From contig CP070708.1 of assembly GCA_020350285.1 (NCBI GenBank), forward strand, positions 2,870,943-2,906,552: a stretch of 35,610 nt of DNA, written 5' to 3'. The notes under the pieces are model-generated. The model was not told the DNA's origin. It ran no database searches and saw only the letters and a program-made list of their open reading frames with translations. This document shows, piece by piece, positions 1 to 7,824 of the stretch (its first letter is position 1; every line of letters begins with the position of its first letter). The position numbers and the translations under genes were made by a program. Source of the DNA: Anaerolineaceae bacterium. GTDB taxonomy: Bacteria; Chloroflexota; Anaerolineae; Anaerolineales; E44-bin32.

Positions 1-1209
1 TTGAACTTTGATGATCTCAGCAGTTATCTTATGAGTGAGGTCAGGAGGCTGCTTGACTGTGACGCATGCGCTATCTTCATGCCTAACCAATCCCAAGAGC
101 ATCTCAATTTCGTAGCTGCGAGCGGTTGGTGGAGCGACCCTGTAGCTGAGAGGAGACAGATCCCCAATGAGGCCGATAGCGGTCCAGGATGGGTAATGCG
201 AACTCAGCAGCCTCTATTGGTAGAGAATCTCCAAAAAAGCGATCCCACTTCCTGGTTACCCGAGTGGTTAATGGAAGAAGAGTTTAAAGGTCATGCAATC
301 GTTCCTTTAGTGGCAGAGGATCATTCTATCGGCGCGCTGGCCATCAATTCCCGTGAACCACGTCTACTCAATGAAGATGAGGTGAACTTCCTGCAATTGA
401 TGGCCAATCAGGCTGCGATCGCGATAGAGACGAATCGATTGCATATGGAAGAGATTAAACGAGAGCGTATCGAGGAGGAGTTGGCGGTTGGAAGGCAAAT
501 TCAACTCAGCTTGTTGCCAAAATCCCTACCAACTATTTCGGGCTGGGAGTTTGCAGTTCACTACGAGGCCGCTCATCAAGTAGGAGGTGACTTTTACGAT
601 CTCTTTGAATTGCCAAATCAAGAGGACCAGATTGGGCTATTCATCGGTGATGTATCCGGCAAAGGTGTACCAGCAGCTCTATTCATGGCCATGAGCCGCA
701 CGATGCTTCGATCAACAATTATCACCAGTAGGAACCCATCTCAAGCATTGATACGCGCCAATGAGTTGATTCAGAAAGACAGCCAAGCTGACCTCTTCCT
801 CAGTGCTATCTATGCCACATTCAATACCCAGACGGGGCACTTCACATATGCAAATGCCGGTCACAACCGACCGATTCTCCTGCGTTCAAGCACAGGCGAT
901 ATTCAGGAGCTGACCGCACGGGGGATCATCTTGGGTGAATTCGATGACATCCAACTGGAAGAAGATAATGTAGAACTCTTACCAGGGGATGTCTTCGTTT
1001 GCTACACAGACGGCGTGACGGATGCCATTAACGCCCAGCAGCAACCCTTTGATGAGCAACGCTTATTTGAGATCATCTCATCCCATCACGATGCCAGCGC
1101 TGAGGAAATGCTATCAGCGATCTTGGATGAAATCCGACGATTCGTTGGGGATACGGATCAAACGGACGATATGACATTGGTTATCGTAAAACGGCAATCG
1201 GATTCCTAA
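1..1209 (+). CDS. GAF domain plus SpoIIE/RsbU-type PP2C phosphatase (5' end probably cut)
   Basis: A likely serine/threonine phosphatase of the RsbU/SpoIIE type, which in characterised bacteria controls anti-anti-sigma factors in partner-switching pathways. A GAF sensor domain fills residues 1-145. A linker with the family's 'RQIQLSLLPKSLP' motif (165-177) leads to the PP2C domain. The metal-binding acidic residues are visible: D197 in GGDFYD, D217 in IGDVSGKG, D337 in YTDGVTD, and the D389-D390 pair before MTLVIV. The frame is open from base 1 with a TTG that could be a start, but the GAF domain begins abruptly, so the real N-terminus, perhaps with further sensor domains, probably lies outside the window. 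No anti-sigma or antagonist gene is adjacent. The phosphatase class is secure; its target is unknown. Confidence 0.9.
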   Translation: MNFDDLSSYLMSEVRRLLDCDACAIFMPNQSQEHLNFVAASGWWSDPVAERRQIPNEADSGPGWVMRTQQPLLVENLQKSDPTSWLPEWLMEEEFKGHAIVPLVAEDHSIGALAINSREPRLLNEDEVNFLQLMANQAAIAIETNRLHMEEIKRERIEEELAVGRQIQLSLLPKSLPTISGWEFAVHYEAAHQVGGDFYDLFELPNQEDQIGLFIGDVSGKGVPAALFMAMSRTMLRSTIITSRNPSQALIRANELIQKDSQADLFLSAIYATFNTQTGHFTYANAGHNRPILLRSSTGDIQELTARGIILGEFDDIQLEEDNVELLPGDVFVCYTDGVTDAINAQQQPFDEQRLFEIISSHHDASAEEMLSAILDEIRRFVGDTDQTDDMTLVIVKRQSDS

Positions 1210-1255
1210 TCCAACATCCACTTTAATTCAAACCTCTTTTCCACTTAAATCATCA

Positions 1256-1279
1256 GGGCTTGTCCTTAAAGACAAGCCC
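1256..1279 (+). terminator. Hairpin downstream of the phosphatase gene
   Basis: A perfect 9-bp stem (GGGCTTGTC/GACAAGCCC) with a 6-nt loop lies 47 bases after the phosphatase stop codon. No T-run follows, so it would be a weak or factor-assisted terminator, or an mRNA 3'-end stabiliser. Confidence 0.45.
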
Positions 1280-1310
1280 GTGGACAGCAAGAATACCCTA
1301 TACCACGTGA

Positions 1311-1422
1311 TATTGTTGCGAGGAGCTATCCCTCAATCTGTCATTGCGAGGAGCCGTCCCTCAATTTGTCATTGTGAGGAGCCGCCCTTCAATCTGTCAT
1401 TGCGAGAAGCCGTCCCTCAATT
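1311..1422. repeat. Tandem 28-bp repeat, four units
   Basis: Four units with an exact 28-base period start at 1311, 1339, 1367 and 1395. A typical unit reads TGTCATTGCGAGGAGCC followed by a GTCCCTCAATT-like tail. The first unit is the most diverged. A fifth partial unit at 1423 forms the left end of the palindromic element that follows. There are no unique spacers between units, so this is not a CRISPR array. Confidence 0.85.
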
Positions 1423-1549
1423 TGTCATTGCGAGGAGCCGTTAGGCGACGAAGCAATCTTTTCATTGAGGAGATTGCTTCACGACGGAGCCTGTCCTGAG
1501 CTTGTCGAAGGAGAGCTCGCAATGACATGCGGGGGAGGAGATTCCTTCG
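1423..1549. repeat. Palindromic interspersed repeat, copy 1
   Basis: Perfect 12-bp terminal inverted repeats, TGTCATTGCGAG at 1423-1434 and CTCGCAATGACA at 1516-1527, enclose an internal perfect 10-bp inverted repeat (GAAGCAATCT at 1450-1459, AGATTGCTTC at 1471-1480). A 19-base tail (1531-1549) also occurs in the second copy at 18978-18996. The right half carries a stretch absent from copy 2 that includes CCTGAGCTTGTCGAAGG (about 1495-1511), itself a palindrome type common in bacterial intergenic DNA. The element lies between the convergent 3' ends of the phosphatase and corrinoid-protein genes, and its hairpins may terminate both transcripts. It encodes no protein. Confidence 0.8.
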
Positions 1550-1552
1550 ACC

Positions 1553-2206
1553 CTATACCCCCAACCCTAATACTTGCCGAGCAACCTCTACCGCTCCCAG
1601 TGCATCTTCTGCATACCCATCCGCGCCTATTGAGTTTGCCCACTTCCGCGACACCGGAGAACCACCCACAAGGACCTTAACTTGATCTCGAATGCCCGCT
1701 TCATCTAGGGCTTCGATGACCTCTCTCTGACCAATCATGGTCGTCGTTAAGAGTGCTGAAAGACCAAGAATATCTGCACCCGTCTCCTGCACCTTCTCAA
1801 CAAACCGCTCCAGCGGGACGTCCACCCCTAAGTCGTGGACCTGAAATCCATTCACCGATAACAATGTGCCCACCAATGATTTCCCGATTTCGTGAATGTC
1901 GCCGTGCACGGTTCCGATCACCACCGTTCCGACGACCTCAGGGGTTTCTTGTCGTAAACTCAACTCTGGTTCCAATAAAGCCATGGCTTCTTGCATCCCT
2001 TTGGCTGCAATCAGCAGGTGTGGCAGAAAGAACTCCCCACGCGAGAATTTTTCACCAGCCTCCTCCATTCCCGGCAATAATCCTTGGTTGATAATCACCA
2101 AAGGTTCAAGACCTGCGCTAAGCGCCTCCTCGGTTAGTGCGACGACTCTTTCTGTCTCTCCTATGAGTAGTTTTTCAGTAATTTGGGCAAGAATATCGTC
2201 GGCCAT
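1553..2206 (-). CDS. Methyltransferase cognate corrinoid protein (MtbC/MttC-like)
   Basis: A cobalamin-binding carrier of 217 residues that accepts the methyl group from a substrate-specific methyltransferase such as the MttB homologue encoded just upstream. Residues 1-85 form the helical cap typical of B12-binding methyltransferase proteins. The Rossmann-like corrinoid domain follows, with DIHEIG at 103-108, in which H105 is the lower axial cobalt ligand. LSALLTTTM (149-157) and VGGSPVS (180-186) are the other conserved corrinoid-pocket motifs. I placed the start at the ATG at 2206 because it is preceded by GGAGGAAAGGA; the open frame extends to 2275, but that would overlap the mttB-like gene. 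It is the last gene of a three-gene operon, 31 bases after the methyltransferase stop. The cytoplasmic role is secure; the methyl donor is not known. Confidence 0.92.
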   Translation of the reverse strand: MADDILAQITEKLLIGETERVVALTEEALSAGLEPLVIINQGLLPGMEEAGEKFSRGEFFLPHLLIAAKGMQEAMALLEPELSLRQETPEVVGTVVIGTVHGDIHEIGKSLVGTLLSVNGFQVHDLGVDVPLERFVEKVQETGADILGLSALLTTTMIGQREVIEALDEAGIRDQVKVLVGGSPVSRKWANSIGADGYAEDALGAVEVARQVLGLGV

Positions 2207-2237
2207 AACTCGTATTCCTTTCCTCCGTCCGTAATTA

Positions 2238-3701
2238 TTATGCAATCGGTAATGGTGGCAATTCATCCATCCCAAAATCCTGTGCCGCCACCGTCGTTAT
2301 TCGGCGTAATTCCACCCTTAATTCATCGGTTAACGGGCGCGCTTCATAGCTACCCAAAAGTTGGTCCACTCGATCCGAAGCTCGATCGGCAGCAGACTTA
2401 CCTCCTCTGCTCTGCCACCCATCATACGAACAACGATCAATCACCTCTGAGGGGATGTAAAACTCTTCCTGGAACCATTTAAGCGTATGCGGACTGACGA
2501 GATAATCCGCTTCGTGACCCATAGATCTCATGAGGGTCAAGGCGATTGGTTCATCTCGGACTTCTATCCCTGCAACTAATCGCTTAGCCATCCCAATGAT
2601 CTCCGCGTCGATGACAAGCTTCTCAAAACTTTGACAACTTTCAAAGTCCATCATCCCAGCCCCTGAGATCATGTTGATACCTGTCAATGCTGCCAGGATG
2701 GTCCCTCCTGATGATTCCAATCCACTTTGTACATCCACGATCTTCGCATCGCTCATGCCCAGGTAGGCGTGGGTCGGCAGATTAAGAGCTTTCCCAACTT
2801 CCGCGTAGGCGCAATCGATCATCCAAGTCCCTACCGCTCCCATCGGCGTTGTTCCCTCACGCATATCGAAGGCAGCTGGTGACCCGCCCCAAACGATCGC
2901 TGCTCCCTTTTGAGATAGCTGATTAATCACTACACCACTCAAGCATTCTGCGGCATGTTGAACCACCGCACCCGCTAATGTGACCGGCGCTGTTGCTCCT
3001 GCTAGAGGCATCGATACCAATTCCGCCGGGATCCCAGAGCGAGCACAATCGATCATATTTTGACAAGTTATATCGCTCCACAGAAGCGGTGGAGAAGGGC
3101 AAACATCGAAGATCGCGATCGGCTTTGAGGCGAGCTCCGCCTCGCCACCGGCCATCGTCACCAACAGTTCTTTCATCGTCCACCACGTATCTTTACCAAA
3201 GGCTCCAGTAACGATCGGTTTACGCATAAAATTCAACGCGAGATAGAGACGGTATAGATCACCGATCTCCTCGGGCACATCCTTACAAATAAACGCCGTG
3301 CTTTGGGCGTCCAATTGCGGAAGCATTTCAACCAATTTGATAAAATCAACAAAATCCTCTGTCGTCGGATCCCGCTGCTTTTGGGTCTTCCTATCCAGAA
3401 TTGTTATCGCTGCCGAACCAGGATCAAAGTGAACGTTATCTCCGGCATAATGGACGACCGATTCTCCATCCAAATCATGAAGATAAAATTCACTCGGTGC
3501 GGTCTGTAAAGCGTCTCTGACGATTGATTCTGGGATACGAGCGATGCTTGAAGTCAAATCAACTTCCGCACCAGCTTCGGTTAATAATTCAAGCGCCTCA
3601 TCATTGTGGACTCTTACGCCTGGGTCCATTAACAAACCAAAAGCTTCGTCAATGATCTGACGTACCAATTCATCATCGAGCAGTTTTAACATAGGTCTCA
3701 T
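2238..3701 (-). CDS. MttB-family methylamine/betaine:corrinoid methyltransferase (no pyrrolysine)
   Basis: A 487-residue member of the MttB superfamily (COG5598), whose TIM-barrel enzymes move a methyl group from a methylated amine to a corrinoid protein. Family hallmarks visible are the N-terminal helix with LLMDPGVRVHN, the glycine-rich SMPLAGATAPVTLAGAVVQ stretch, and the GMSDAKIVDVQSGLES motif followed by FEKLVIDAEI. There is no in-frame TAG, so this is not the pyrrolysine-containing trimethylamine enzyme. It belongs with the pyrrolysine-lacking group, whose studied members (MtgB, MtpB, MtcB) use glycine betaine, proline betaine or carnitine. The ATG at 3701 has GAGGAG 8 bases upstream; a TTG one codon earlier is less well spaced. 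It lies between the activator and corrinoid-protein genes. The substrate cannot be read from the sequence. Confidence 0.93.
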   Translation of the reverse strand: MRPMLKLLDDELVRQIIDEAFGLLMDPGVRVHNDEALELLTEAGAEVDLTSSIARIPESIVRDALQTAPSEFYLHDLDGESVVHYAGDNVHFDPGSAAITILDRKTQKQRDPTTEDFVDFIKLVEMLPQLDAQSTAFICKDVPEEIGDLYRLYLALNFMRKPIVTGAFGKDTWWTMKELLVTMAGGEAELASKPIAIFDVCPSPPLLWSDITCQNMIDCARSGIPAELVSMPLAGATAPVTLAGAVVQHAAECLSGVVINQLSQKGAAIVWGGSPAAFDMREGTTPMGAVGTWMIDCAYAEVGKALNLPTHAYLGMSDAKIVDVQSGLESSGGTILAALTGINMISGAGMMDFESCQSFEKLVIDAEIIGMAKRLVAGIEVRDEPIALTLMRSMGHEADYLVSPHTLKWFQEEFYIPSEVIDRCSYDGWQSRGGKSAADRASDRVDQLLGSYEARPLTDELRVELRRITTVAAQDFGMDELPPLPIA

Positions 3702-3751
3702 CAATGTTACTCCTCTATGGTTTGGTACCTTCTGATGAGCTAGACAGGTAT

Positions 3752-5653
3752 CTAGAAAATCATCGCTTTCATAAACACATCTGTAAAATTCGGATACGTG
3801 GTTAGTTCCAGGTACTCGACCTTCCGAGCGATCTCCTCCGCTGCTCGTCGACGCTCAGATGAGATCAACATCTGTTTAGCGCCCATACCAGCAGCGTTGC
3901 CAACTTGTTGGTATTTCGCATGGGGAAAATCAGGGAACATCCCAATCCTTATCGCGCTTCGAATATCAAGATAGGTTCCGAAGGCACCAGCGACGATAAC
4001 CTCTTCGACCTCCTCATAATTTAGCTTGGCTTCTCCCAATAAAACCTCGATCCCTGCTCGGATCGCGCCTTTCGCAAGTTGGATCTCGTTCACATCCTTA
4101 CGAGTGACGATCACATCACGATCATTTCCTGATTCAGAAGCAGGGACGACAAGGAAGATCAGCTCATCGTTTTTCCGCTGTATGAGTGGATGATCCTCCT
4201 GTAGCCCTCCACGATGATCAATCAGACCTTCATTGAGCATTTGGCTAATAGCATCCAAGATCCCCGAACCACAGATTCCAACTGCAGGTTGTCCCATCAC
4301 CGTGTACACGCGAACTTCCTGACCTTGGATTTGAACACGCTCGATTGCGCCTGGCGCGGCACGCATGCCGTCACGGATGTGAGCACCTTCGAAAGCAGGA
4401 CCTGAGGCACAGGAACAACAAATCACACGACTGCCTGTTATCAAACTGATCTCGGTATTGGTTCCAATATCAAGCGCGATGACTGACTTATCTTGTTCTA
4501 CTACTTCCGTGGCGAGGAGCATAGCGACATGATCCGCACCAACATAACCCGCAATGATGGGCGGCAAATGCACATATGCGCCGTCGGACAATGCTAATCC
4601 AACCGATTGGGGTGGCACATCTAAACTATCCGAAACCTCTGGCACGTAAGGGGCTTCACCAAGCTGTCGAACGGGCAATCCGACGAACAAATGGTGCATT
4701 GCTGTATTGCCGACCACCACGGCATCAACGATCTGCTCCCGAGAAACTTGAGCCTCGTAAATTAGCTTGTCCAGCATCGAATTTAACCTGGAAACCACCT
4801 TTTCCTGCAGTACCTGTCGACCATCTTTATTTGTATTGGTATACGCGATCCTGCTGACCACATCTTCCCCATAACTAATTTGGGGGTTCATATCTCCAGT
4901 TTTCGCTAGGGTATTCCCACTACTCAGATCGATAAGATAAGCGGCTAATTTTGTTGTGCCGATATCAACCGCCAAACCGAGTAGGAGTTCTTCTGGATGA
5001 AGCACCGCGACCACTTCGTTTCCACGCAGCGCTAAACGAGAGTTCCAACCTTGAGCACGTAATTGATCCGAGAGATTCTCTAAAACTGAAAACCCGATCA
5101 TGGGTGAGGGCACTCCAAGCGTTTCGAGCACCTGTTTTATGCGGGTTACATCAGCCCGGAGGTCATCAAACGTTGGCGGGGTAAGCTCTACTTCGACGGG
5201 AACGACTACCGGCTCGGGCTCGATGGAGATCTCATGACCTTCGATTTGCAACCGTTGCGATGCGGTGAGTGAGGATAGAGGTATCTCGATTTTCACATCA
5301 CTCAACGGTCTCGCTTGACAAGCAAGACGATAGCCTTCTAGAAGCTCCTCAATGTCGAAAACCTTTTCCTCCTCCTTGGTTGGGGGAGAAAGCGTTCCAC
5401 TCACATGTCGAATCCGGCAGTTCTCACAGGATCCGACACCACCACACACAGAGATCAATTGAATCCCAGCATTCCTTGCAGCAGTGAGCAAATCCTCTGA
5501 TTCTTTAATGCGGATGCGACGTCCAACAGGCTGAAAATCTATATTGTAAGACTTGGAATGTGGAGCTGAATCTTCAGTCATCAGGATCCATTCGTCAATG
5601 AATCGATCTACATCGTTATTTGAAATAGAACCCACCCTCAAGGCAGGGTACAT
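3752..5653 (-). CDS. RACo-like ATP-dependent corrinoid reductive activator (2Fe-2S, DUF4445)
   Basis: A 633-residue homologue of the RACo/RamA-type activators that use ATP and electrons to return accidentally oxidised Co(II) corrinoid protein to active Co(I). An N-terminal plant-type 2Fe-2S domain has cysteines at 70, 76, 79 and 112. A linker/middle region (about 120-225) and an ASKHA-type ATPase core follow, with DIGTTKLAAYL (about 230), DIGTNTEISL (about 395) and AGAFGTYLD (about 557). It is first in the operon, 50 bases ahead of the mttB-like gene, as expected for maintenance of the downstream corrinoid protein. The start is uncertain: neither the first ATG (5653) nor the in-frame ATG at 5581, which sits closer to the ferredoxin domain, has a strong ribosome site. 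A candidate extended -10 promoter lies just upstream of 5653. Confidence 0.92.
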   Translation of the reverse strand: MYPALRVGSISNNDVDRFIDEWILMTEDSAPHSKSYNIDFQPVGRRIRIKESEDLLTAARNAGIQLISVCGGVGSCENCRIRHVSGTLSPPTKEEEKVFDIEELLEGYRLACQARPLSDVKIEIPLSSLTASQRLQIEGHEISIEPEPVVVPVEVELTPPTFDDLRADVTRIKQVLETLGVPSPMIGFSVLENLSDQLRAQGWNSRLALRGNEVVAVLHPEELLLGLAVDIGTTKLAAYLIDLSSGNTLAKTGDMNPQISYGEDVVSRIAYTNTNKDGRQVLQEKVVSRLNSMLDKLIYEAQVSREQIVDAVVVGNTAMHHLFVGLPVRQLGEAPYVPEVSDSLDVPPQSVGLALSDGAYVHLPPIIAGYVGADHVAMLLATEVVEQDKSVIALDIGTNTEISLITGSRVICCSCASGPAFEGAHIRDGMRAAPGAIERVQIQGQEVRVYTVMGQPAVGICGSGILDAISQMLNEGLIDHRGGLQEDHPLIQRKNDELIFLVVPASESGNDRDVIVTRKDVNEIQLAKGAIRAGIEVLLGEAKLNYEEVEEVIVAGAFGTYLDIRSAIRIGMFPDFPHAKYQQVGNAAGMGAKQMLISSERRRAAEEIARKVEYLELTTYPNFTDVFMKAMIF

Positions 5654-5693
5654 AGCAGAAGCCAGGCTCGAGGATGGTCATACGTGACGCTTA

Positions 5694-5702
5694 ATCATAT
5701 CA
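5694..5702 (-). promoter_or_regulatory. Candidate extended -10 promoter of the activator-methyltransferase-corrinoid operon
   Basis: On the minus strand TGATATGAT carries a TGn extension and a 5-of-6 match to the -10 consensus, about 35 bases before the activator's first ATG. No good -35 box is seen at the right distance, which is tolerable for an extended -10 promoter. It would fire away from the importer promoter at 5825-5853. Confidence 0.35.
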
Positions 5703-5824
5703 GAGCTTACCATTTTTTAGTGGATCAGCCTCCCGCTTAGATCAATAATTCGTTGGCGCTAGAACTGGGTACAACAGTTTTTCCTAAGTTCTAATCCACT
5801 CGCCTAAAACGGGAAATGTTGGTT

Positions 5825-5853
5825 TTGACACATGTGTCATCCGCTCCTATAAT
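5825..5853 (+). promoter_or_regulatory. Consensus sigma70 promoter of the peptide-type ABC importer operon
   Basis: TTGACA (5825-5830) and TATAAT (5848-5853) are both exact consensus matches, separated by the optimal 17 bases. Transcription would start near 5860, giving a leader of about 200 bases before the substrate-binding protein gene at 6060. An unregulated promoter this strong would be unusual for a catabolic importer, which fits the operator overlapping its -35 box. Confidence 0.8.
5826..5839. promoter_or_regulatory. Perfect 14-bp palindromic operator over the -35 box
   Basis: TGACACATGTGTCA is a perfect palindrome that covers most of the -35 hexamer and the first part of the spacer of the importer promoter. 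A dimeric regulator bound here would block RNA polymerase. No regulator gene adjoins the locus, so the protein that reads this site is unknown. It lies in the divergent gap and could affect both directions. Confidence 0.6.
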
Positions 5854-5924
5854 GGTGAAATAACTCACACATCGAAATCATATTCCAGGACCATATAAAA
5901 CAACCTTTTAGTATCTTGTAATAA

Positions 5925-5968
5925 CCTCAAGACTGAGGAATGATGAAAGTTTGAGGTCAATCACTCAA
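5925..5968 (+). promoter_or_regulatory. Two short hairpins in the importer mRNA leader
   Basis: CCTCA/TGAGG (5925-5938, 4-nt loop) and TTGAG/CTCAA (5951-5968, 8-nt loop) are consecutive 5-bp stems. The right arm of the second is followed at once by AAGGAGGTGG (5971-5980), a full Shine-Dalgarno-like sequence 80 bases before the real start codon. No known riboswitch class is recognised. The stems are short and may be incidental. Confidence 0.3.
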
Positions 5969-6059
5969 GGAAGGAGGTGGCAGAAGACAGCGAGAATTAT
6001 TTAGCAGTCTACGCCAACTGAGGACCATTCGCATTTTGATTTAAGAGGAGAAGAAAACT

Positions 6060-7745
6060 ATGTCCTTCAAACGAACTATTTGGATTGGTCTGCTGTTGTT
6101 GACCATGATCAGTCTAGTCTTGGCAGGTTGTGCACGGGCCACGGAGGAACCGGTCGCACCACCGCCTGAAGATACCGAACCAGCCCCCCCTCCGACTGAG
6201 GCGCCACCAGCCGAGCCCAAGATCATTACCATCGCCTGGACCCAGGAACCCGATACGTTGAACCAAGCGTATTCCGCCATGTGGTACTCGTGGGCGACAA
6301 CAGCGGTCTGGCATTGCTGGCCCTGGCAATATGATGAAAACAACGAACCCTATCCCCACATGTTAACCGAGATGCCCACTGTTTCAGCGGACGGCCTTGT
6401 CATCACCATGAACTTGCGGGATGATATTACCTGGTCGGATGGGACACCAATAACAGCAGATGATTTTGTGTTCACCCATGAGATGATCATTAACCCAGCC
6501 AATGCTGTTGACTCCACATATCCCTACGATTACTTTGAAATTTCGGCACCCGACGCACAAACCGTGGTGATGACCTTCGAGGAACCCTTCACCCCCTGGA
6601 TGAGCAATCTCTGGCAAGGGGTATTGAAGCCCAAGCACGTGCTGCAACCGGTATTCGACTCCGAAGGCACACTCGATGAAGCAGAATGGAACCTGGCTCC
6701 AACCGTTAGCTGCGGCCCATTCGTTTTCGATGAATGGGAGTCCGGCAGCTTCATTCGTTTTGTAAAGAATGAAAACTACTGGGGCGGCGAGCCTAAATTG
6801 GATGCGGTGGTATTCCAATTCGTTCCCGACGATGCCGCCCAAACAGCGGCTGCGCTCGCCGGTGACGTCGATATCGCCTTCTGGCCACCCTACGAGGACA
6901 TACCCGCATTCCGTGATGCCGGCCTCAATATCGTCACTCAGGCATCCGGCTACAACGAGGGCTGGTACTTCAACATGCGAGAAATGGCTTCACCTGGAGT
7001 CAAGGACTTAGTTGTGCGCAAAGCGATTGCAATGTCGCTCGACCGCGCATCGAACACCGCCATAAGGCTTGGGGTTGTTAAGCCAGTCAAGACATTCTTC
7101 GATGCCATTCCGGCTTTCGTCGACCCAACCCTGGAACCTTGGCCATACGACCCAGAGGCGGCTAAGCAACTCCTAGAGGATGCTGGCTATGTAGATTCAG
7201 ATGGTGATGGCATTCGCGAAGACCTCGACGGCAATCCACTGACGCTCACACAAGGCAACACCACAAAAGAGGAACGCCTAAATTACCAGGCCGTTGCTCA
7301 ACAGCAACTCCTCGAAGTCGGTATCGACCTGCAGATACTCAGTTACGATGCTGATATCCTCTTCGGAAGCTTTTCAGATGCTGGCCCTGCTGCTATCGGT
7401 GATCTCGACATCATGCAATGGTCAGACGCTCCTGCCTTCCCAGATCCAGACACGGATTACTGGCTGTGCAGTGAGATGCCAAGTGAAGAGTATCCATGGG
7501 GTTACAACTACTTCTTCTGCGACGAGACCCTGGATGCGCTCTTCAAAAAACAACTGGTTACCGTAGATGCTGACGAGCGGGCTGCGGTCTTCCACGAGAT
7601 CTCTCGCTACATGCATGAGAACGTGTACTGGCTCGGTATTTGGGAAGATCCAGACGTCTGGATCGTGAACCCACGCTTGTCCGGCTACTTGTTCTCGGGT
7701 GTGACCCCATTCTTCAACATAATGGATTGGGATGTCGTCGAGTAA
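6060..7745 (+). CDS. ABC importer substrate-binding lipoprotein, peptide/nickel (SBP_bac_5) family
   Basis: The extracytoplasmic solute receptor of a Dpp/Opp-type ABC importer, 561 residues. A signal peptide ends in the lipobox LAGC with lipidated Cys24. A Pro/Glu/Ala-rich tether (25-53) follows, then the family 5 binding fold, starting at ITIAWTQEPDTLNQAY and including the conserved LRDDITWSDGTPITADDFVFT stretch in two adjacent parts. The DSDGDGIREDLDGNP loop is common in this family. A strong ribosome site (AGGAG, 9 bases before ATG) supports the start. It is first in a five-gene operon behind a regulated consensus promoter and divergent from the methyltransferase operon, which suggests the ligand is the methylated compound demethylated there or a conjugate of it. 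Family members bind peptides, opines, nickel complexes and other solutes, so the ligand is unproven. Confidence 0.92.
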   Translation: MSFKRTIWIGLLLLTMISLVLAGCARATEEPVAPPPEDTEPAPPPTEAPPAEPKIITIAWTQEPDTLNQAYSAMWYSWATTAVWHCWPWQYDENNEPYPHMLTEMPTVSADGLVITMNLRDDITWSDGTPITADDFVFTHEMIINPANAVDSTYPYDYFEISAPDAQTVVMTFEEPFTPWMSNLWQGVLKPKHVLQPVFDSEGTLDEAEWNLAPTVSCGPFVFDEWESGSFIRFVKNENYWGGEPKLDAVVFQFVPDDAAQTAAALAGDVDIAFWPPYEDIPAFRDAGLNIVTQASGYNEGWYFNMREMASPGVKDLVVRKAIAMSLDRASNTAIRLGVVKPVKTFFDAIPAFVDPTLEPWPYDPEAAKQLLEDAGYVDSDGDGIREDLDGNPLTLTQGNTTKEERLNYQAVAQQQLLEVGIDLQILSYDADILFGSFSDAGPAAIGDLDIMQWSDAPAFPDPDTDYWLCSEMPSEEYPWGYNYFFCDETLDALFKKQLVTVDADERAAVFHEISRYMHENVYWLGIWEDPDVWIVNPRLSGYLFSGVTPFFNIMDWDVVE

Positions 7746-7769
7746 CCTCAATGTCGATGTTCGATAATT

Positions 7770-7802
7770 CTTGGCTGGGCTGGGAGCTTAAGCCCAGCCA
7801 AG
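7770..7802 (+). terminator. Intercistronic stem-loop after the binding-protein gene
   Basis: A perfect 12-bp stem (7770-7781 with 7791-7802) and a 9-nt loop sit between the binding-protein stop and the first permease. Only three T residues follow. Such structures in ABC operons commonly protect the upstream mRNA or cause partial termination, so that the receptor is made in excess over the membrane parts. Confidence 0.65.
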
Positions 7803-7824
7803 TTTCGTCATTAGAGAATATGCT

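Noticed and set aside
1311-1450. Regular 28-bp repeats as a CRISPR array
   Set aside because: The units are directly adjacent with no unique spacers, and no cas genes are present.
1465-1680. 71-residue open frame
   Set aside because: It runs through the interspersed repeat and into the antisense of the corrinoid-protein gene, with no ribosome site or protein-like composition.
2207-2275. Longer N-terminus for the corrinoid protein
   Set aside because: It would overlap the methyltransferase gene and has no family match; the ATG at 2206 has a clear ribosome site.
2238-3701. Pyrrolysine-containing trimethylamine methyltransferase
   Set aside because: The reading frame has no internal amber codon, and no pyl genes are in the window; it is the pyrrolysine-free type.
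5719-5806. Nested inverted repeats AGTGGAT...ATCCACT and TAGAAC...GTTCTA in the divergent gap
   Set aside because: The two arm pieces are split by about 34 bases on one side and adjacent on the other, so a stable single structure is unlikely; probably chance.
5860-6059. Cobalamin riboswitch in the importer leader
   Set aside because: No B12-box-like sequence or multi-helix core is visible; only two short hairpins.
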